Source of the DNA: a virus
DNA length: 28,712 nt
Reading direction: 5' to 3' (one strand)
IMG/VR virus record: IMGVR_UViG_2162886015_000006
Span: 1-28,712 of that record
Positions 1 through 5,447 of this stretch are shown in pieces. The notes beneath the pieces were generated by a model. It worked only from the letters and a program-made list of their open reading frames with translations, ran no database searches and was not told the origin of the DNA. Positions within the stretch are counted from its first letter, which is position 1. Each line of letters begins with the position of its first letter. A program made the position numbers and the translations under genes.

Positions 1-122
1 CTGTAGGTCACGGCGCCCGGTACCTCTAGCCCGATCTCAACCAGACGCTCGGTCTCCCGCGCCTCGCGCTCGTCCTCATCGAGCCGGGCCCGCAGGAAGT
101 TCACCAAGTCGTTGTCACTCAT
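1..122 (-). CDS. DUF6221-like small phage protein, partial (N-terminus only)
   Basis: An open frame starts at ATG (122-120) and runs off the left window edge. It begins MSDNDLVNFLRARLDEDERE, rich in Asp, Glu and Arg, which resembles the N-terminus of the DUF6221 family seen repeatedly in Streptomyces and their phages. That assignment is by recalled family pattern, and no function is known to me. A good ribosome-binding site (AGGAGG) lies just upstream, overlapping the stop of the 67-aa gene before it, so the two are probably co-transcribed. The C-terminal part is outside the window. Confidence 0.7.
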   Translation of the reverse strand, partial: MSDNDLVNFLRARLDEDEREARETERLVEIGLEVPGAVTY

Positions 123-126
123 GCTC

Positions 127-330
127 TTAGCCTCCTGTGATGTCGTCAAAGGTCCTGCGGAGCAGGTCGTAGTCCGCGACGACTCGCTCGGGCGCGTTCC
201 GAGGGGGTCGGATGTCCCCGGCCACCGTGCTGAAGATTTCGCGGTCCGATGCGCGCGGCATGACCACACGCATCATCGCGAGCAACTGCGTGGCCTGGGT
301 GTTGGCCTCCGCCAGTGTCATCATCTGCAT
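127..330 (-). CDS. hypothetical 67-aa protein
   Basis: A short soluble protein with no family I recognise. It has an N-terminal helix rich in Met, Ala and Gln and an Arg/Asp-rich C-terminal half. The ATG at 330 is followed by further in-frame ATGs at 324 and 321. The upstream GAAAGG sequence is better spaced for 324 or 321, so the exact start is uncertain. Its stop lies within the leader of the DUF6221-like gene, with five bases between stop and next start, so it is the first gene of a two-gene minus-strand unit. A promoter candidate lies at 357-385. Confidence 0.6.
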   Translation of the reverse strand: MQMMTLAEANTQATQLLAMMRVVMPRASDREIFSTVAGDIRPPRNAPERVVADYDLLRRTFDDITGG

Positions 331-356
331 CCTTTCGTCCCCCGCGCTTCCAGACC

Positions 357-385
357 ATCGTACAGCCGTTGAGGCTTAGTTGCAA
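357..385 (-). promoter_or_regulatory. candidate promoter for the 330-to-1 minus-strand unit
   Basis: On the minus strand, TTGCAA (385-380) and TACGAT (362-357) are separated by exactly 17 bp, about 27 bp before the ATG at 330. The -35 and following bases TTGCAACTAAG are identical to those of the plus-strand candidate at 1468. The match to a sigma-70-type promoter is seen; activity is inferred. Confidence 0.5.
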
Positions 386-834
386 GCCTGTGTGGCGCTT
401 AGTTGGGCTTGGTTGGGGCGTCCAAGGGGTCTGACCTGCGGTTCTTTAGGGCTGTGGGTAGACCGTGGGGAGAAGGTGCAGGTCAGAGCTTGGGCGGGCA
501 GCTTGGTCGGGCAACTAAGGTCTTTTTATTTCCCCCGCCCGCCACACCAGACCAACCGCTGGAGGTAGATACCCCACACACTTTTTAAGTGTGGGGTTCT
601 ATCCAGCTGGGTTGGTGGCTTGCTTGGTTGTTGGTTATGTATAGGGGTCTGCCAAGCATCAAGCCAGGTCAGAGGCCTATTGGGGTATCGGGGCGCCCAA
701 GCTACCTCAAGCACGTTTTCGCAGGTCACAGCGTTTCATGGTTCAGCGGCTTGGGTGGGCGACCAAGGGTCCGAGAACTGGGGGGCCCCTGACCTGGGCT
801 TCTTTGACGTTTTCGCAGGTACCAAGCTTGCGGA
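386..834. other. repeat-rich non-coding region, possible control region
   Basis: No convincing gene is present across about 450 bp. The region carries five copies of a CAGGTCA/TGACCTG element (about 431-438, 479-486, 665-672, 722-728, 789-796), in both orientations. It also has two copies of ACGTTTTCGCAGGT (713-726 and 807-820), several GCTTGG(G/T) runs, and a hairpin at 571-597. Clustered short repeats of this kind are typical of operator, replication-initiation or regulatory-RNA regions in phages; which applies cannot be decided from sequence. Open frames crossing it have no ribosome-binding sites and run into the antisense of neighbouring genes. Confidence 0.5.
571..597. repeat. 9-bp inverted repeat with T-rich loop
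   Basis: ACCCCACAC (571-579) is matched exactly by GTGTGGGGT (589-597) around a 9-base loop containing a run of five T. No T-run follows the stem on either strand, so this is a poor intrinsic terminator. It is better considered an operator or an RNA structure within the non-coding region. Confidence 0.5.
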
Positions 835-987
835 TCACGGCAGCCGGCGCATGGCCAGGCAGAACAGCGTCCACTCCTCCTTCGAGGCGGGACGGACCGC
901 GGTCACACATCCCAGCTTGTCGAGCCGCTCCAGGGCGTACGGCGACGTGGTCATGCCTGTGCGGACCACGCGGAACTCAAGTTGCAT
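835..987 (-). CDS. hypothetical 50-aa protein
   Basis: A small basic protein beginning MQLEFRVVRTGM that overlaps the end of the 138-aa gene by 11 bases. The ATG at 987 is chosen because GGAG lies at a suitable distance upstream. An in-frame ATG five codons earlier (1002) has no comparable site. No domain recognised. The overlap suggests translational coupling with the upstream gene. Confidence 0.55.
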   Translation of the reverse strand: MQLEFRVVRTGMTTSPYALERLDKLGCVTAVRPASKEEWTLFCLAMRRLP

Positions 988-1393
988 CGGTGCTCCATTC
1001 ATCAATCTGGGCAGCCAACACGTCGTCGGCCACCGGCTCGGGGTCCTCGTAAAGCTCAACAACCTGATCAACGAAGCCGCAGAACACATCGGCGGGGTAG
1101 TGGGCCTCCGCCGTCCCTTCATCGCTGTGCAGCTCGATGGCGACGCAGCCCTCCGAGCATCGGTAGATCCGGACGTCCCCGCGGCCGGCGGGAGAGTCGG
1201 GCGGGCAGTAGACGCCGGCGATCGCCACTGAGACGTCGACAAGATGTGTAGACCAGGCCGGCCCGCCGAAGCCGAGGATCAGCTCGAACGGGCGCCCGCT
1301 GCCGTAGCCGAGGGCGGCCTTCTCGATCCTGATCCTGTCGCCCTGCATGAGGCGGACGTCAAGCTGCTCCGCCACGGTCCGCTCCGTTGTCAC
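977..1393 (-). CDS. hypothetical 138-aa protein
   Basis: A soluble acidic protein of unknown function with a GTG start and a strong upstream GGAAGGAG. It has several Cys residues in the middle and C-terminal third (YCPP, YRCSEGC, FCGF) and a strongly acidic tail. The composition suggests a compact alpha/beta fold, but I recognise no family. It heads a two-gene minus-strand unit with the 50-aa gene. A promoter candidate (TTGACG, 17 bp, TTGACT) lies 29-57 bp upstream, in the divergent intergenic region shared with the plus-strand early genes. Confidence 0.7.
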   Translation of the reverse strand: MTTERTVAEQLDVRLMQGDRIRIEKAALGYGSGRPFELILGFGGPAWSTHLVDVSVAIAGVYCPPDSPAGRGDVRIYRCSEGCVAIELHSDEGTAEAHYPADVFCGFVDQVVELYEDPEPVADDVLAAQIDEWSTDAT

Positions 1394-1421
1394 GTTGTCT
1401 CCTTCCTCTGTGCCTGGCTCC

Positions 1422-1450
1422 AGTCAACCATGGGGCGGGCCAAACGTCAA
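1422..1450 (-). promoter_or_regulatory. candidate promoter, minus strand
   Basis: TTGACG (1450-1445) and TTGACT (1427-1422) are separated by 17 bp, upstream of the GTG at 1393. The -10 is one base from the TAGACT used throughout the plus-strand early region. It forms a divergent pair with the candidate at 1468-1496. Confidence 0.5.
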
Positions 1451-1467
1451 CCATGATGCAGCATAGA

Positions 1468-1496
1468 TTGCAACTAAGGGACAAATAGCTTAAGCT
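1468..1496 (+). promoter_or_regulatory. candidate promoter for the first early gene
   Basis: TTGCAA and TAAGCT with 17-bp spacing, about 52 bp before the ATG at 1549. The sequence TTGCAACTAAG is shared with the minus-strand candidate at 357-385, which could mean common regulation. Confidence 0.5.
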
Positions 1497-1548
1497 GGAC
1501 GTAACGCATCCCCCCAAGGGCACAGTCAGCAAGGCAGGAGATGGGGTC

Positions 1549-1956
1549 ATGGCGAAGCACGCTAAGCAGTCCGCCGTCAAGGCGCACAGCCGCAAGGTGA
1601 GGGGCCGGACTCAGAAGGTCCGGGCGCACAGCCGCAAGCACGAGTGGTCAGACGCCAAGACAGCCGTCGTGGTAGCCGGAGCGGCTGGCACCGTCTTCGT
1701 AGGGACGGCCATGGAGCTGGGGTTCAAGGTTGCGACGCTCGTCCTCCTTCTCCTCCTTGGGGTCATCACCGCCTTCCTCGGCAGAAACAGGAAGGCACTG
1801 GTGCCAACGAGGCGGGGCGGGAAGCGCCGGCAGACCCGGGGTGCGTTCACGTGCCGCCGGTGCCGGGGCAAGTACACCAACGCCTTCAACCATCGATGCC
1901 AGGTCCGCTGGTCCCAGATGAAGAAGCAGCGGCCGGTATCCAAGCAGTCTAGTTGA
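1549..1956 (+). CDS. membrane-anchored basic protein with C-terminal zinc knuckle
   Basis: 135 aa. The N-terminus (1-32) is Lys/Arg/His-rich with a repeated AHSRK motif, encoded by a 15-bp direct repeat (1582-1596 and 1624-1638). Two hydrophobic segments follow (about 37-55 and 60-77), then a very basic stretch. The C-terminal motif is Cys102-x2-Cys105-x9-His-x-Cys followed by WSQMKK. The Cys/His pattern looks like a zinc knuckle. The same motif and WSQM tail recur in the protein at 3478-3807, so the two are paralogues. Membrane location with a nucleic-acid-binding or partner-binding tail is inferred; function is unknown. The TAG stop abuts the next promoter. Confidence 0.75.
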   Translation: MAKHAKQSAVKAHSRKVRGRTQKVRAHSRKHEWSDAKTAVVVAGAAGTVFVGTAMELGFKVATLVLLLLLGVITAFLGRNRKALVPTRRGGKRRQTRGAFTCRRCRGKYTNAFNHRCQVRWSQMKKQRPVSKQSS

Positions 1957-1992
1957 CACATCGTTGACGTCAGCGTAGACTCAACGTAGGTC
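1953..1992 (+). promoter_or_regulatory. doubled promoter before the 85-aa gene
   Basis: TTGACA (1953-1958), 17 bp, TAGACT (1976-1981) is close to consensus. A second pair, TTGACG (1964-1969), 17 bp, TAGGTC (1987-1992), is offset by exactly 11 bp. The sequence is nearly repeated at 3411-3452. Confidence 0.75.
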
Positions 1993-2019
1993 GACAGCAA
2001 GACAGGGAAGGAACCCAAG

Positions 2020-2277
2020 ATGTTCGGAAGCGGAAAGAAGCAGCAGCGCGAGGCGTCCGCCGCCCGGTGGTCGAAGTGGGCCGACGACGCAGCCAAGGAT
2101 GCCAGCGCCGAAGCCAAGAAGGTCGCGGCGTACAAGAAGAGCCTCAAGTCCGGTAAGAGCAGCGACCCCGCCGCCGACCGGTACATGATCCGGCAGCACG
2201 ACTCGGCGCTCCGCATCGCCAGGGCCAACGAGCGCGACTTCCGCGCCAACGCGAAGAACCTGAAGAAGTGGTGGTAA
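2020..2277 (+). CDS. hypothetical basic helical 85-aa protein
   Basis: A highly charged, Lys/Ala/Arg/Asp-rich protein predicted by composition to be almost entirely helical. It has no hydrophobic core segment and ends in a KKWW tail. No family recognised. It could be a small nucleic-acid-binding or host-modifying protein, but nothing in the sequence proves that. It lies directly behind the near-consensus doubled promoter at 1953. GGAAGGAA sits at the usual distance before the ATG. It appears monocistronic, because a terminator-promoter cassette follows at 2357. Confidence 0.7.
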   Translation: MFGSGKKQQREASAARWSKWADDAAKDASAEAKKVAAYKKSLKSGKSSDPAADRYMIRQHDSALRIARANERDFRANAKNLKKWW

Positions 2278-2294
2278 GAGCCTGCCCGTTTGCC

Positions 2295-2319
2295 GCCTGA
2301 TCAACAGCAACCAACCCGA
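2295..2319. repeat. 25-bp direct repeat, copy 1
   Basis: GCCTGATCAACAGCAACCAA and the next five bases (CCCGA) are repeated exactly at 3127-3151. The first 12 bases occur a third time at 2713-2724. All three copies lie at or just after gene ends, which suggests gene blocks were duplicated or exchanged together with their 3' flanks. Confidence 0.8.
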
Positions 2320-2356
2320 GGGCTACGGCGGGCCGGCGGTAGTCGTCCTGAGCGAA

Positions 2357-2388
2357 CAACCCTCGGAGACATGGGTCTCTGGGGGTTG
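2357..2388 (+). terminator. hairpin terminator, cassette A
   Basis: CAACCC (2357-2362) pairs with GGGTTG (2383-2388), and GGAGAC pairs inside with GTCTC. The sequence after the stem, TGTCTTGTTT, is only moderately T-rich. The stem overlaps the first -35 of the following promoter. Confidence 0.6.
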
Positions 2389-2424
2389 TGTCTTGTTTGA
2401 GCCCTGGTAGACTGATAGTAGACA
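2386..2424 (+). promoter_or_regulatory. doubled promoter, cassette A
   Basis: First pair: TTGTGT (2386), 16 bp, TAGACT (2408-2413). Second pair: TTGAGC (2397), 16 bp, TAGACA (2419-2424). Both elements are offset by 11 bp. Drives the gene at 2448. Confidence 0.65.
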
Positions 2425-2447
2425 CCAGACACAGGCAGGGGGCTCCC

Positions 2448-2717
2448 ATGAGCCGGATCAAGACCCAGGTGTACGCACCGGGAAGCAAGAGAATCACCGC
2501 GACCCTCCGCGGCAACGTCCACGTAGACAAGGCGATCGAGGAGGCGCGGGAGGAGCTGGCCGAGATGGTCGATGCTGCCCAAGCCGCCCTGGTTGCGCCG
2601 AATAGCGAGTGGCGGGTCGTCGTGTCCGCCTCCGACGACGTCAGCAACGTAACTGAGGTCGGCGGGAGACTCTCCTTTCTGCCCGACGAGGAGAGCGCCC
2701 TCGAGCCCACCGCCTGA
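2448..2717 (+). CDS. hypothetical 89-aa protein
   Basis: An acidic soluble protein. Residues 1-30 look like beta strands (KTQVYAPGSKRITATLRGNV). A strongly amphipathic Ala/Glu-rich helix follows (about 27-50), then more strands. I recognise no family. The ATG at 2448 is taken because it is the first in-frame start after the promoter at 2386-2424; a purine-rich GCAGGGGG lies just upstream. The next gene starts 46 bases downstream with its own ribosome-binding site, so both can share this transcript. Confidence 0.7.
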   Translation: MSRIKTQVYAPGSKRITATLRGNVHVDKAIEEAREELAEMVDAAQAALVAPNSEWRVVVSASDDVSNVTEVGGRLSFLPDEESALEPTA

Positions 2718-2763
2718 TCAACATCCTAGCGTCAAGGAAGTATCAAGGACGGAGCAACAAGAC

Positions 2764-3132
2764 ATGACCCCTGTCAAGACAGCAGACACGATCGACACCG
2801 ACGCCGTACGCCGCGTCATGCGACGCCACGACACCGACGGCAACGACGTGTTCGGGTGGCTCGTCCACCGCAACATCGAGGACGCGGGACACGTCCTGAT
2901 CACGTGCGACACCACGGACAACTGGCTGCCCGGTCCGGCCATGCGTCAGGCGGTGGCTCGGCTGATGCGGGCGTACACCGAATCGTTGCGCGCCGCCGGC
3001 TTCGGAACCGCCACCTGGAAGTACCAGGGTCAGGACGACGTCTTGATCGTGGCCACTAACCAGGAGCGTGCCGACGCCATCGCCCCGGGCATCCGGGCGC
3101 ACCTGACCGAATTGAACCCTGACGCAGCCTGA
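2764..3132 (+). CDS. hypothetical 122-aa protein
   Basis: A soluble alpha/beta protein of unknown function. It contains HDTDGNDVFGWLVHR, a CDTTDNWLPGP turn region, and a long helix with MRQAVARLMRAYTESLRAAG. GGAG precedes the ATG at good distance. It follows the 89-aa gene on the same strand and is followed by a weak hairpin at 3151-3180, so the two probably form one unit. Its stop lies inside the second copy of the 25-bp repeat (3127-3151). Confidence 0.7.
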   Translation: MTPVKTADTIDTDAVRRVMRRHDTDGNDVFGWLVHRNIEDAGHVLITCDTTDNWLPGPAMRQAVARLMRAYTESLRAAGFGTATWKYQGQDDVLIVATNQERADAIAPGIRAHLTELNPDAA

Positions 3133-3151
3133 TCAACAGCAACCAACCCGA
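3127..3151. repeat. 25-bp direct repeat, copy 2
   Basis: Exact copy of 2295-2319, located at the 3' end of the 122-aa gene, so its first bases are coding (the TGA is at 3130-3132). Confidence 0.8.
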
Positions 3152-3180
3152 AGGCCCCGACGTCCAACTGTCTGGGCCTT
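3151..3180 (+). terminator. weak hairpin terminator
   Basis: AAGGCCC (3151-3157) pairs with GGGCCTT (3174-3180) around a 16-base loop, followed by CCCCTTT. It lies after the 122-aa gene and only 19 bp before the next start, so it may allow read-through. Confidence 0.5.
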
Positions 3181-3198
3181 CCCCTTTAGTGAGGGGTC

Positions 3199-3375
3199 AT
3201 GAACAAACGAGAGATCGCCATCGTGGGCGGGGCAGTGGCGCCGGGTGCGTTATTGCTGGCACTGCTGTTCGGGAGCTCGCCGAAGCCAGCAGACGACGCC
3301 CCCGCGCCGGTCCTCGTGCACCAGATCCCGGCGTGGCGGCAGCCGGCCCCGACGGCCAGGGTGGTAAACGCCTAA
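3199..3375 (+). CDS. small single-pass membrane protein, 58 aa
   Basis: MNKREIAIVGGAVAPGALLL begins a basic tip followed by one hydrophobic helix (about 6-26). A Pro/Ala-rich, probably extracytoplasmic tail follows. This is the layout of a signal-anchor protein, and no lipobox Cys is present. GAGGGG sits two bases before the ATG, a short spacing. Function unknown. The next gene (3478) encodes another membrane protein but has its own promoter. Confidence 0.6.
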   Translation: MNKREIAIVGGAVAPGALLLALLFGSSPKPADDAPAPVLVHQIPAWRQPAPTARVVNA

Positions 3376-3412
3376 GTTATATGCCCTCGGCCTCCTGGCG
3401 TACGTCGGCTAG

Positions 3413-3452
3413 TTGACGCATAGTTGGCGACAGCGTAGACTCAAGGTTGAGG
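3413..3452 (+). promoter_or_regulatory. doubled promoter before the zinc-knuckle paralogue
   Basis: TTGACG (3413), 17 bp, TAGACT (3436-3441), plus TTGGCG (3424), 17 bp, TTGAGG (3447-3452): an 11-bp offset. It matches the promoter at 1953 at nearly every position from CTAGTTGAC through TAGACTCAA. Confidence 0.7.
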
Positions 3453-3477
3453 CGGACAGGAAGGCAGGGGAGGGGCG

Positions 3478-3807
3478 ATGGTATCGGGGCGGGCATTCAT
3501 GGCCACGGCGGCTGAGGTCGGCTTCACGGCCGCTGCCGCACTCATCGCCCTCGTCCTCATCGCCCTCCTCTTCTTCATCGGCATAGAGCGGGCCTGCGCC
3601 GAACACAGGGCCCTCCGGGACAAGAGGAGGAAGGCCGCCGAGCGGAAGAAGCGGCGGGGCAAGGGCAAGAAGCGTGGCGGCAAGAGGCGCCCCAAGAAGA
3701 AGGGCTACGGCCTGATCGGGTGCCGGCACTGCCACAAGAGGTACACGAACCCCCGCGGCCATGTGTGTCAGCTCAGTTGGTCGCAGATGCAGAAGGTGAG
3801 GAAGTAA
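3478..3807 (+). CDS. membrane-anchored basic protein with C-terminal zinc knuckle (paralogue)
   Basis: 109 aa. One long hydrophobic segment (about 14-36) is followed by a Lys/Arg-rich tract (47-76) and a C-terminal Cys82-x2-Cys85-x9-His-x-Cys motif ending WSQMQK. Cys spacing, the YTN after the second Cys and the WSQM tail match the protein at 1549-1956, so these are diverged duplicates. This copy has one membrane segment rather than two. The ATG at 3478 follows GGGGAGGGG; a second ATG seven codons in is possible. It overlaps the next gene by one base (TAATG), which implies coupling. A 33-bp copy of its 3' end lies downstream at 3979-4011. Confidence 0.75.
   Translation: MVSGRAFMATAAEVGFTAAAALIALVLIALLFFIGIERACAEHRALRDKRRKAAERKKRRGKGKKRGGKRRPKKKGYGLIGCRHCHKRYTNPRGHVCQLSWSQMQKVRK
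3772..3804. repeat. 33-bp direct repeat, copy 1 (inside the zinc-knuckle gene)
   Basis: The segment encoding the WSQMQKVRK end of the 109-aa protein. 32 of 33 bases recur at 3979-4011, where they no longer encode that protein. Confidence 0.85.
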
Positions 3808-3974
3808 TGAAGAACGAAGCCATCGACGCCAGGTTGGAGCACGCCGAGGGCGCCATCAGGAGGGTCCGTGTCCTGCACTCCCACGGGCTGGGCACCGACA
3901 CCTGCAACGGCTGTGGTGAGTGCTGGCCCTGCTCGACGATCGACGCCATCGATGCCCTGGGCAACCAGTCCTGA
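3807..3974 (+). CDS. small protein with CxxCxxCxxC zinc-binding motif, 55 aa
   Basis: The C-terminal half contains Cys-Asn-Gly-Cys-Gly-Glu-Cys-Trp-Pro-Cys, four cysteines in CxxC steps, preceded by His-rich HSHGLG. The CG-x-WPC pattern is common in short unknown proteins of Streptomyces and their phages, from recalled pattern. A zinc-binding role is likely; no activity is known. The ATG overlaps the previous stop as TAATG. The gene is bracketed by the two 33-bp repeats, as if a cassette was inserted or duplicated here. Confidence 0.7.
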   Translation: MKNEAIDARLEHAEGAIRRVRVLHSHGLGTDTCNGCGECWPCSTIDAIDALGNQS

Positions 3975-3978
3975 CCTA

Positions 3979-4011
3979 CTCATTTGGTCGCAGATGCAGA
4001 AGGTGAGGAAG
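3979..4011. repeat. 33-bp direct repeat, copy 2 (intergenic)
   Basis: A 32/33 copy of the 3' end of the zinc-knuckle gene, now non-coding. It supplies the GAGGAAGG ribosome-binding site of the 55-aa gene that starts at 4014. Confidence 0.85.
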
Positions 4012-4013
4012 GC

Positions 4014-4181
4014 ATGACCGACAAGAACCAGCTCCCCTACACCCGCACCCAGATGCAGGACTTTGCCGCCGAAGCAGCAGAGGCCAGCAACCGGTTCGAC
4101 TCCGTGTACTGGTCGAGCCTGAGCCACGGCGACACCGTCACCGAGGCGCTCGCCAACGCCCGTGAGGCGGTAGGTCGGTGA
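4014..4181 (+). CDS. hypothetical acidic 55-aa protein
   Basis: A helical, Ala/Glu-rich soluble protein (MTDKNQLPYTRTQMQDFAAE at the N-terminus) of unknown function. The start is set by GAGGAAGG, provided by the second 33-bp repeat. It ends in a GTGA overlap with the next small membrane gene, so the two are translationally coupled. Confidence 0.6.
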   Translation: MTDKNQLPYTRTQMQDFAAEAAEASNRFDSVYWSSLSHGDTVTEALANAREAVGR

Positions 4182-4306
4182 AGAAACTCGCTATCGGCGC
4201 AGCGGCCGGGTTCGCCGTGATCCTGATCCTGAAGCACCCCGTCGTCTGGTCCCACGCAGTAACCGGCGTCTGGCACAGCGTCCGCGCCTTCGTTGGTGCC
4301 CTGTAG
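4178..4306 (+). CDS. tiny membrane protein, 42 aa
   Basis: Begins MKKLAIGAAAGFAVILIL: a basic tip plus one hydrophobic helix. The remainder is amphipathic, with His, Trp and Val (VVWSHAVTGVWHSVRAF). GTG start in a GTGA overlap with the preceding stop. Short proteins of this shape are common in actinobacterial phages, and their roles are unknown. It is too short for most gene callers, but the overlap and codon use support it. Confidence 0.6.
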   Translation: MKKLAIGAAAGFAVILILKHPVVWSHAVTGVWHSVRAFVGAL

Positions 4307-4330
4307 TCGAGAAGTAAGGAGAGGCAAGAG

Positions 4331-5002
4331 ATGGACTACGTGACGAAGGACAGCGGGAAGCGCACCACCTTTGAGTCCGGCATGGTACGGGACACAGCAG
4401 ACGACAAGGCGAACTTCTTCCTCCTCCTAGTCCGCGGCATGCCGTACGAGGAGCAGTTCCTGACCCGCCTGGCCGCGCTGATGACGCGCGGGGCGAGGAA
4501 GTATTCGGCTCGGGGCTTCGAGAAGGCGAACTCGCAGGAGGAGCTCGATCGGTTCAAGGAGTCCGCCCTCCGCCACCTGGTCCAGTACGTCAGCGGGGAC
4601 ACGAGTGAGGACCACGCGGCGGCCGTTGCCTACAACCTGATCGGCGCCACGATGGTGGAGTGGAAGCTGCGGGCCGCGGAGGAGCTCGAGAAGCTGGGAG
4701 GCACCATGACCGATCCACACGCCACCATCGAGCGCCTGATCGAGAAGGTCAGGGGCGAGGACTGGGCAAGTAACGTGGCCCGGCGGGGAGTCCTGACCGG
4801 ACTCCGGATGTCCCTCGCTGCCTTGGCGGAAGACGAGCCGGCCGCGGATCCCCTCGACGTCGGCACCTTCGTCCGGGACGACCAGGGCCGTACTGGCCAG
4901 GTGGTCCGGCTCTGGGACGGGGGCAAGTTGGTTGACGTCGACATGGGCCCTTACTGGGGCTCCTGCGTCAACGTGCTGGCCGAGCGTCTGGAGCGGATCT
5001 GA
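4331..5002 (+). CDS. MazZ-like dATP/dGTP diphosphohydrolase domain protein with extra C-terminal domain
   Basis: 223 aa. Residues 14-112 match the pattern of the N-terminal domain of dATP/dGTP diphosphohydrolases (formerly DUF5664). Seen are SGMVRDTADDK, the hydrophobic-Leu run, an MTRGARKYSARGFEKA block, EELDRFKESALRHLVQY and the acidic EDHAAAVAYN metal-binding helix. This family includes MazZ, which converts dGTP/dATP to the monophosphate and pyrophosphate and supplies dGMP in phages that make 2-aminoadenine DNA. Residues 126-223 form a second region with beta-rich VGTFVRDDQGRTGQVVRLWD. An internal ATG at 4706 (Met126) has GGGAGG five bases upstream and may start a separate 98-aa product. 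No PurZ or polymerase lies in this window. The domain is fairly sure; the physiological role is inferred. Confidence 0.75.
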   Translation: MDYVTKDSGKRTTFESGMVRDTADDKANFFLLLVRGMPYEEQFLTRLAALMTRGARKYSARGFEKANSQEELDRFKESALRHLVQYVSGDTSEDHAAAVAYNLIGATMVEWKLRAAEELEKLGGTMTDPHATIERLIEKVRGEDWASNVARRGVLTGLRMSLAALAEDEPAADPLDVGTFVRDDQGRTGQVVRLWDGGKLVDVDMGPYWGSCVNVLAERLERI

Positions 5003-5016
5003 CCGCAGCAACAGTG

Positions 5017-5043
5017 ACCCCCGACGCCCCTGGCTTCGGGGGT
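5017..5043 (+). terminator. hairpin terminator, cassette B
   Basis: ACCCCCGA (5017-5024) pairs with TCGGGGGT (5036-5043), followed by TGCTTCTTAATT. It ends the transcript of the MazZ-like gene and abuts the next promoter. Confidence 0.75.
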
Positions 5044-5081
5044 TGCTTCTTAATTGAGCCATGGTAGACTCTTGGTAGAAC
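5043..5081 (+). promoter_or_regulatory. doubled promoter, cassette B
   Basis: TTGCTT (5043), 16 bp, TAGACT (5065-5070), and TTGAGC (5054), 16 bp, TAGAAC (5076-5081), both offset by 11 bp. The first -35 starts in the last base of the terminator stem. Drives the genes at 5100 and 5204. Confidence 0.65.
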
Positions 5082-5099
5082 CTAGGCCAGGAGGCCCCC

Positions 5100-5204
5100 A
5101 TGAGCGAGCACACGATCCTCGACCCCCACGGCACGCGGTACGAGAACCAGGACCCCGCCCAGCTGGACGAGATCCCCACGAACCACACGGGCGGGCGGGC
5201 CTGA
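5100..5204 (+). CDS. tiny hypothetical protein, 34 aa
   Basis: MSEHTILDPHGTRYENQDPA and a further 14 residues; hydrophilic, with no hydrophobic segment and no known family. CAGGAGGC sits at good spacing before the ATG, and the ATG is about 20 bp after the promoter's second -10. It ends in a TGATG overlap with the 76-aa gene, so it could be a real protein or a coupling leader for that gene. Confidence 0.55.
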   Translation: MSEHTILDPHGTRYENQDPAQLDEIPTNHTGGRA

Positions 5205-5434
5205 TGATCGGACCTAGGGACGCGAGTGCCCGCCACCCGATGGCCAAGGCGTTCGGTTACCCGCTTCACCGGCTGGTGGAGGGGACACGCCGTGTCAACA
5301 AGAACGGCCTCTTCATCCACGACCTGACCGCAGCGTGCGGCCACCAGGAGTCCGCGGTGGGTTCGTCCTCGCCGGCCAAGGACTTCCGCTCCGGCCGCCG
5401 CGGGGAGTTCTGCGAGAACGGGTGCTGGGACTGA
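5204..5434 (+). CDS. hypothetical Cys-containing 76-aa protein
   Basis: A basic protein with AACGHQE in the middle and EFCENGCWD at the C-terminus. Three Cys and several His could bind a metal. The start is the ATG in TGATG, overlapping the preceding stop; longer readings of this frame would run back through the promoter. Function unknown. It is followed by a strong hairpin (5448-5476). Confidence 0.6.
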   Translation: MIGPRDASARHPMAKAFGYPLHRLVEGTRRVNKNGLFIHDLTAACGHQESAVGSSSPAKDFRSGRRGEFCENGCWD

Positions 5435-5447
5435 CTCAGCCGATGCG

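Noticed and set aside
620-1231. 203-aa open frame on the plus strand
   Set aside because: Begins in the repeat-rich non-coding region and runs antisense to the 138-aa gene; no ribosome-binding site.
4427-5344. 305-aa open frame on the minus strand
   Set aside because: It is antisense to the MazZ-like gene and the next two early genes, lacks a ribosome-binding site, and crosses a clear terminator-promoter cassette; high GC makes long antisense frames.
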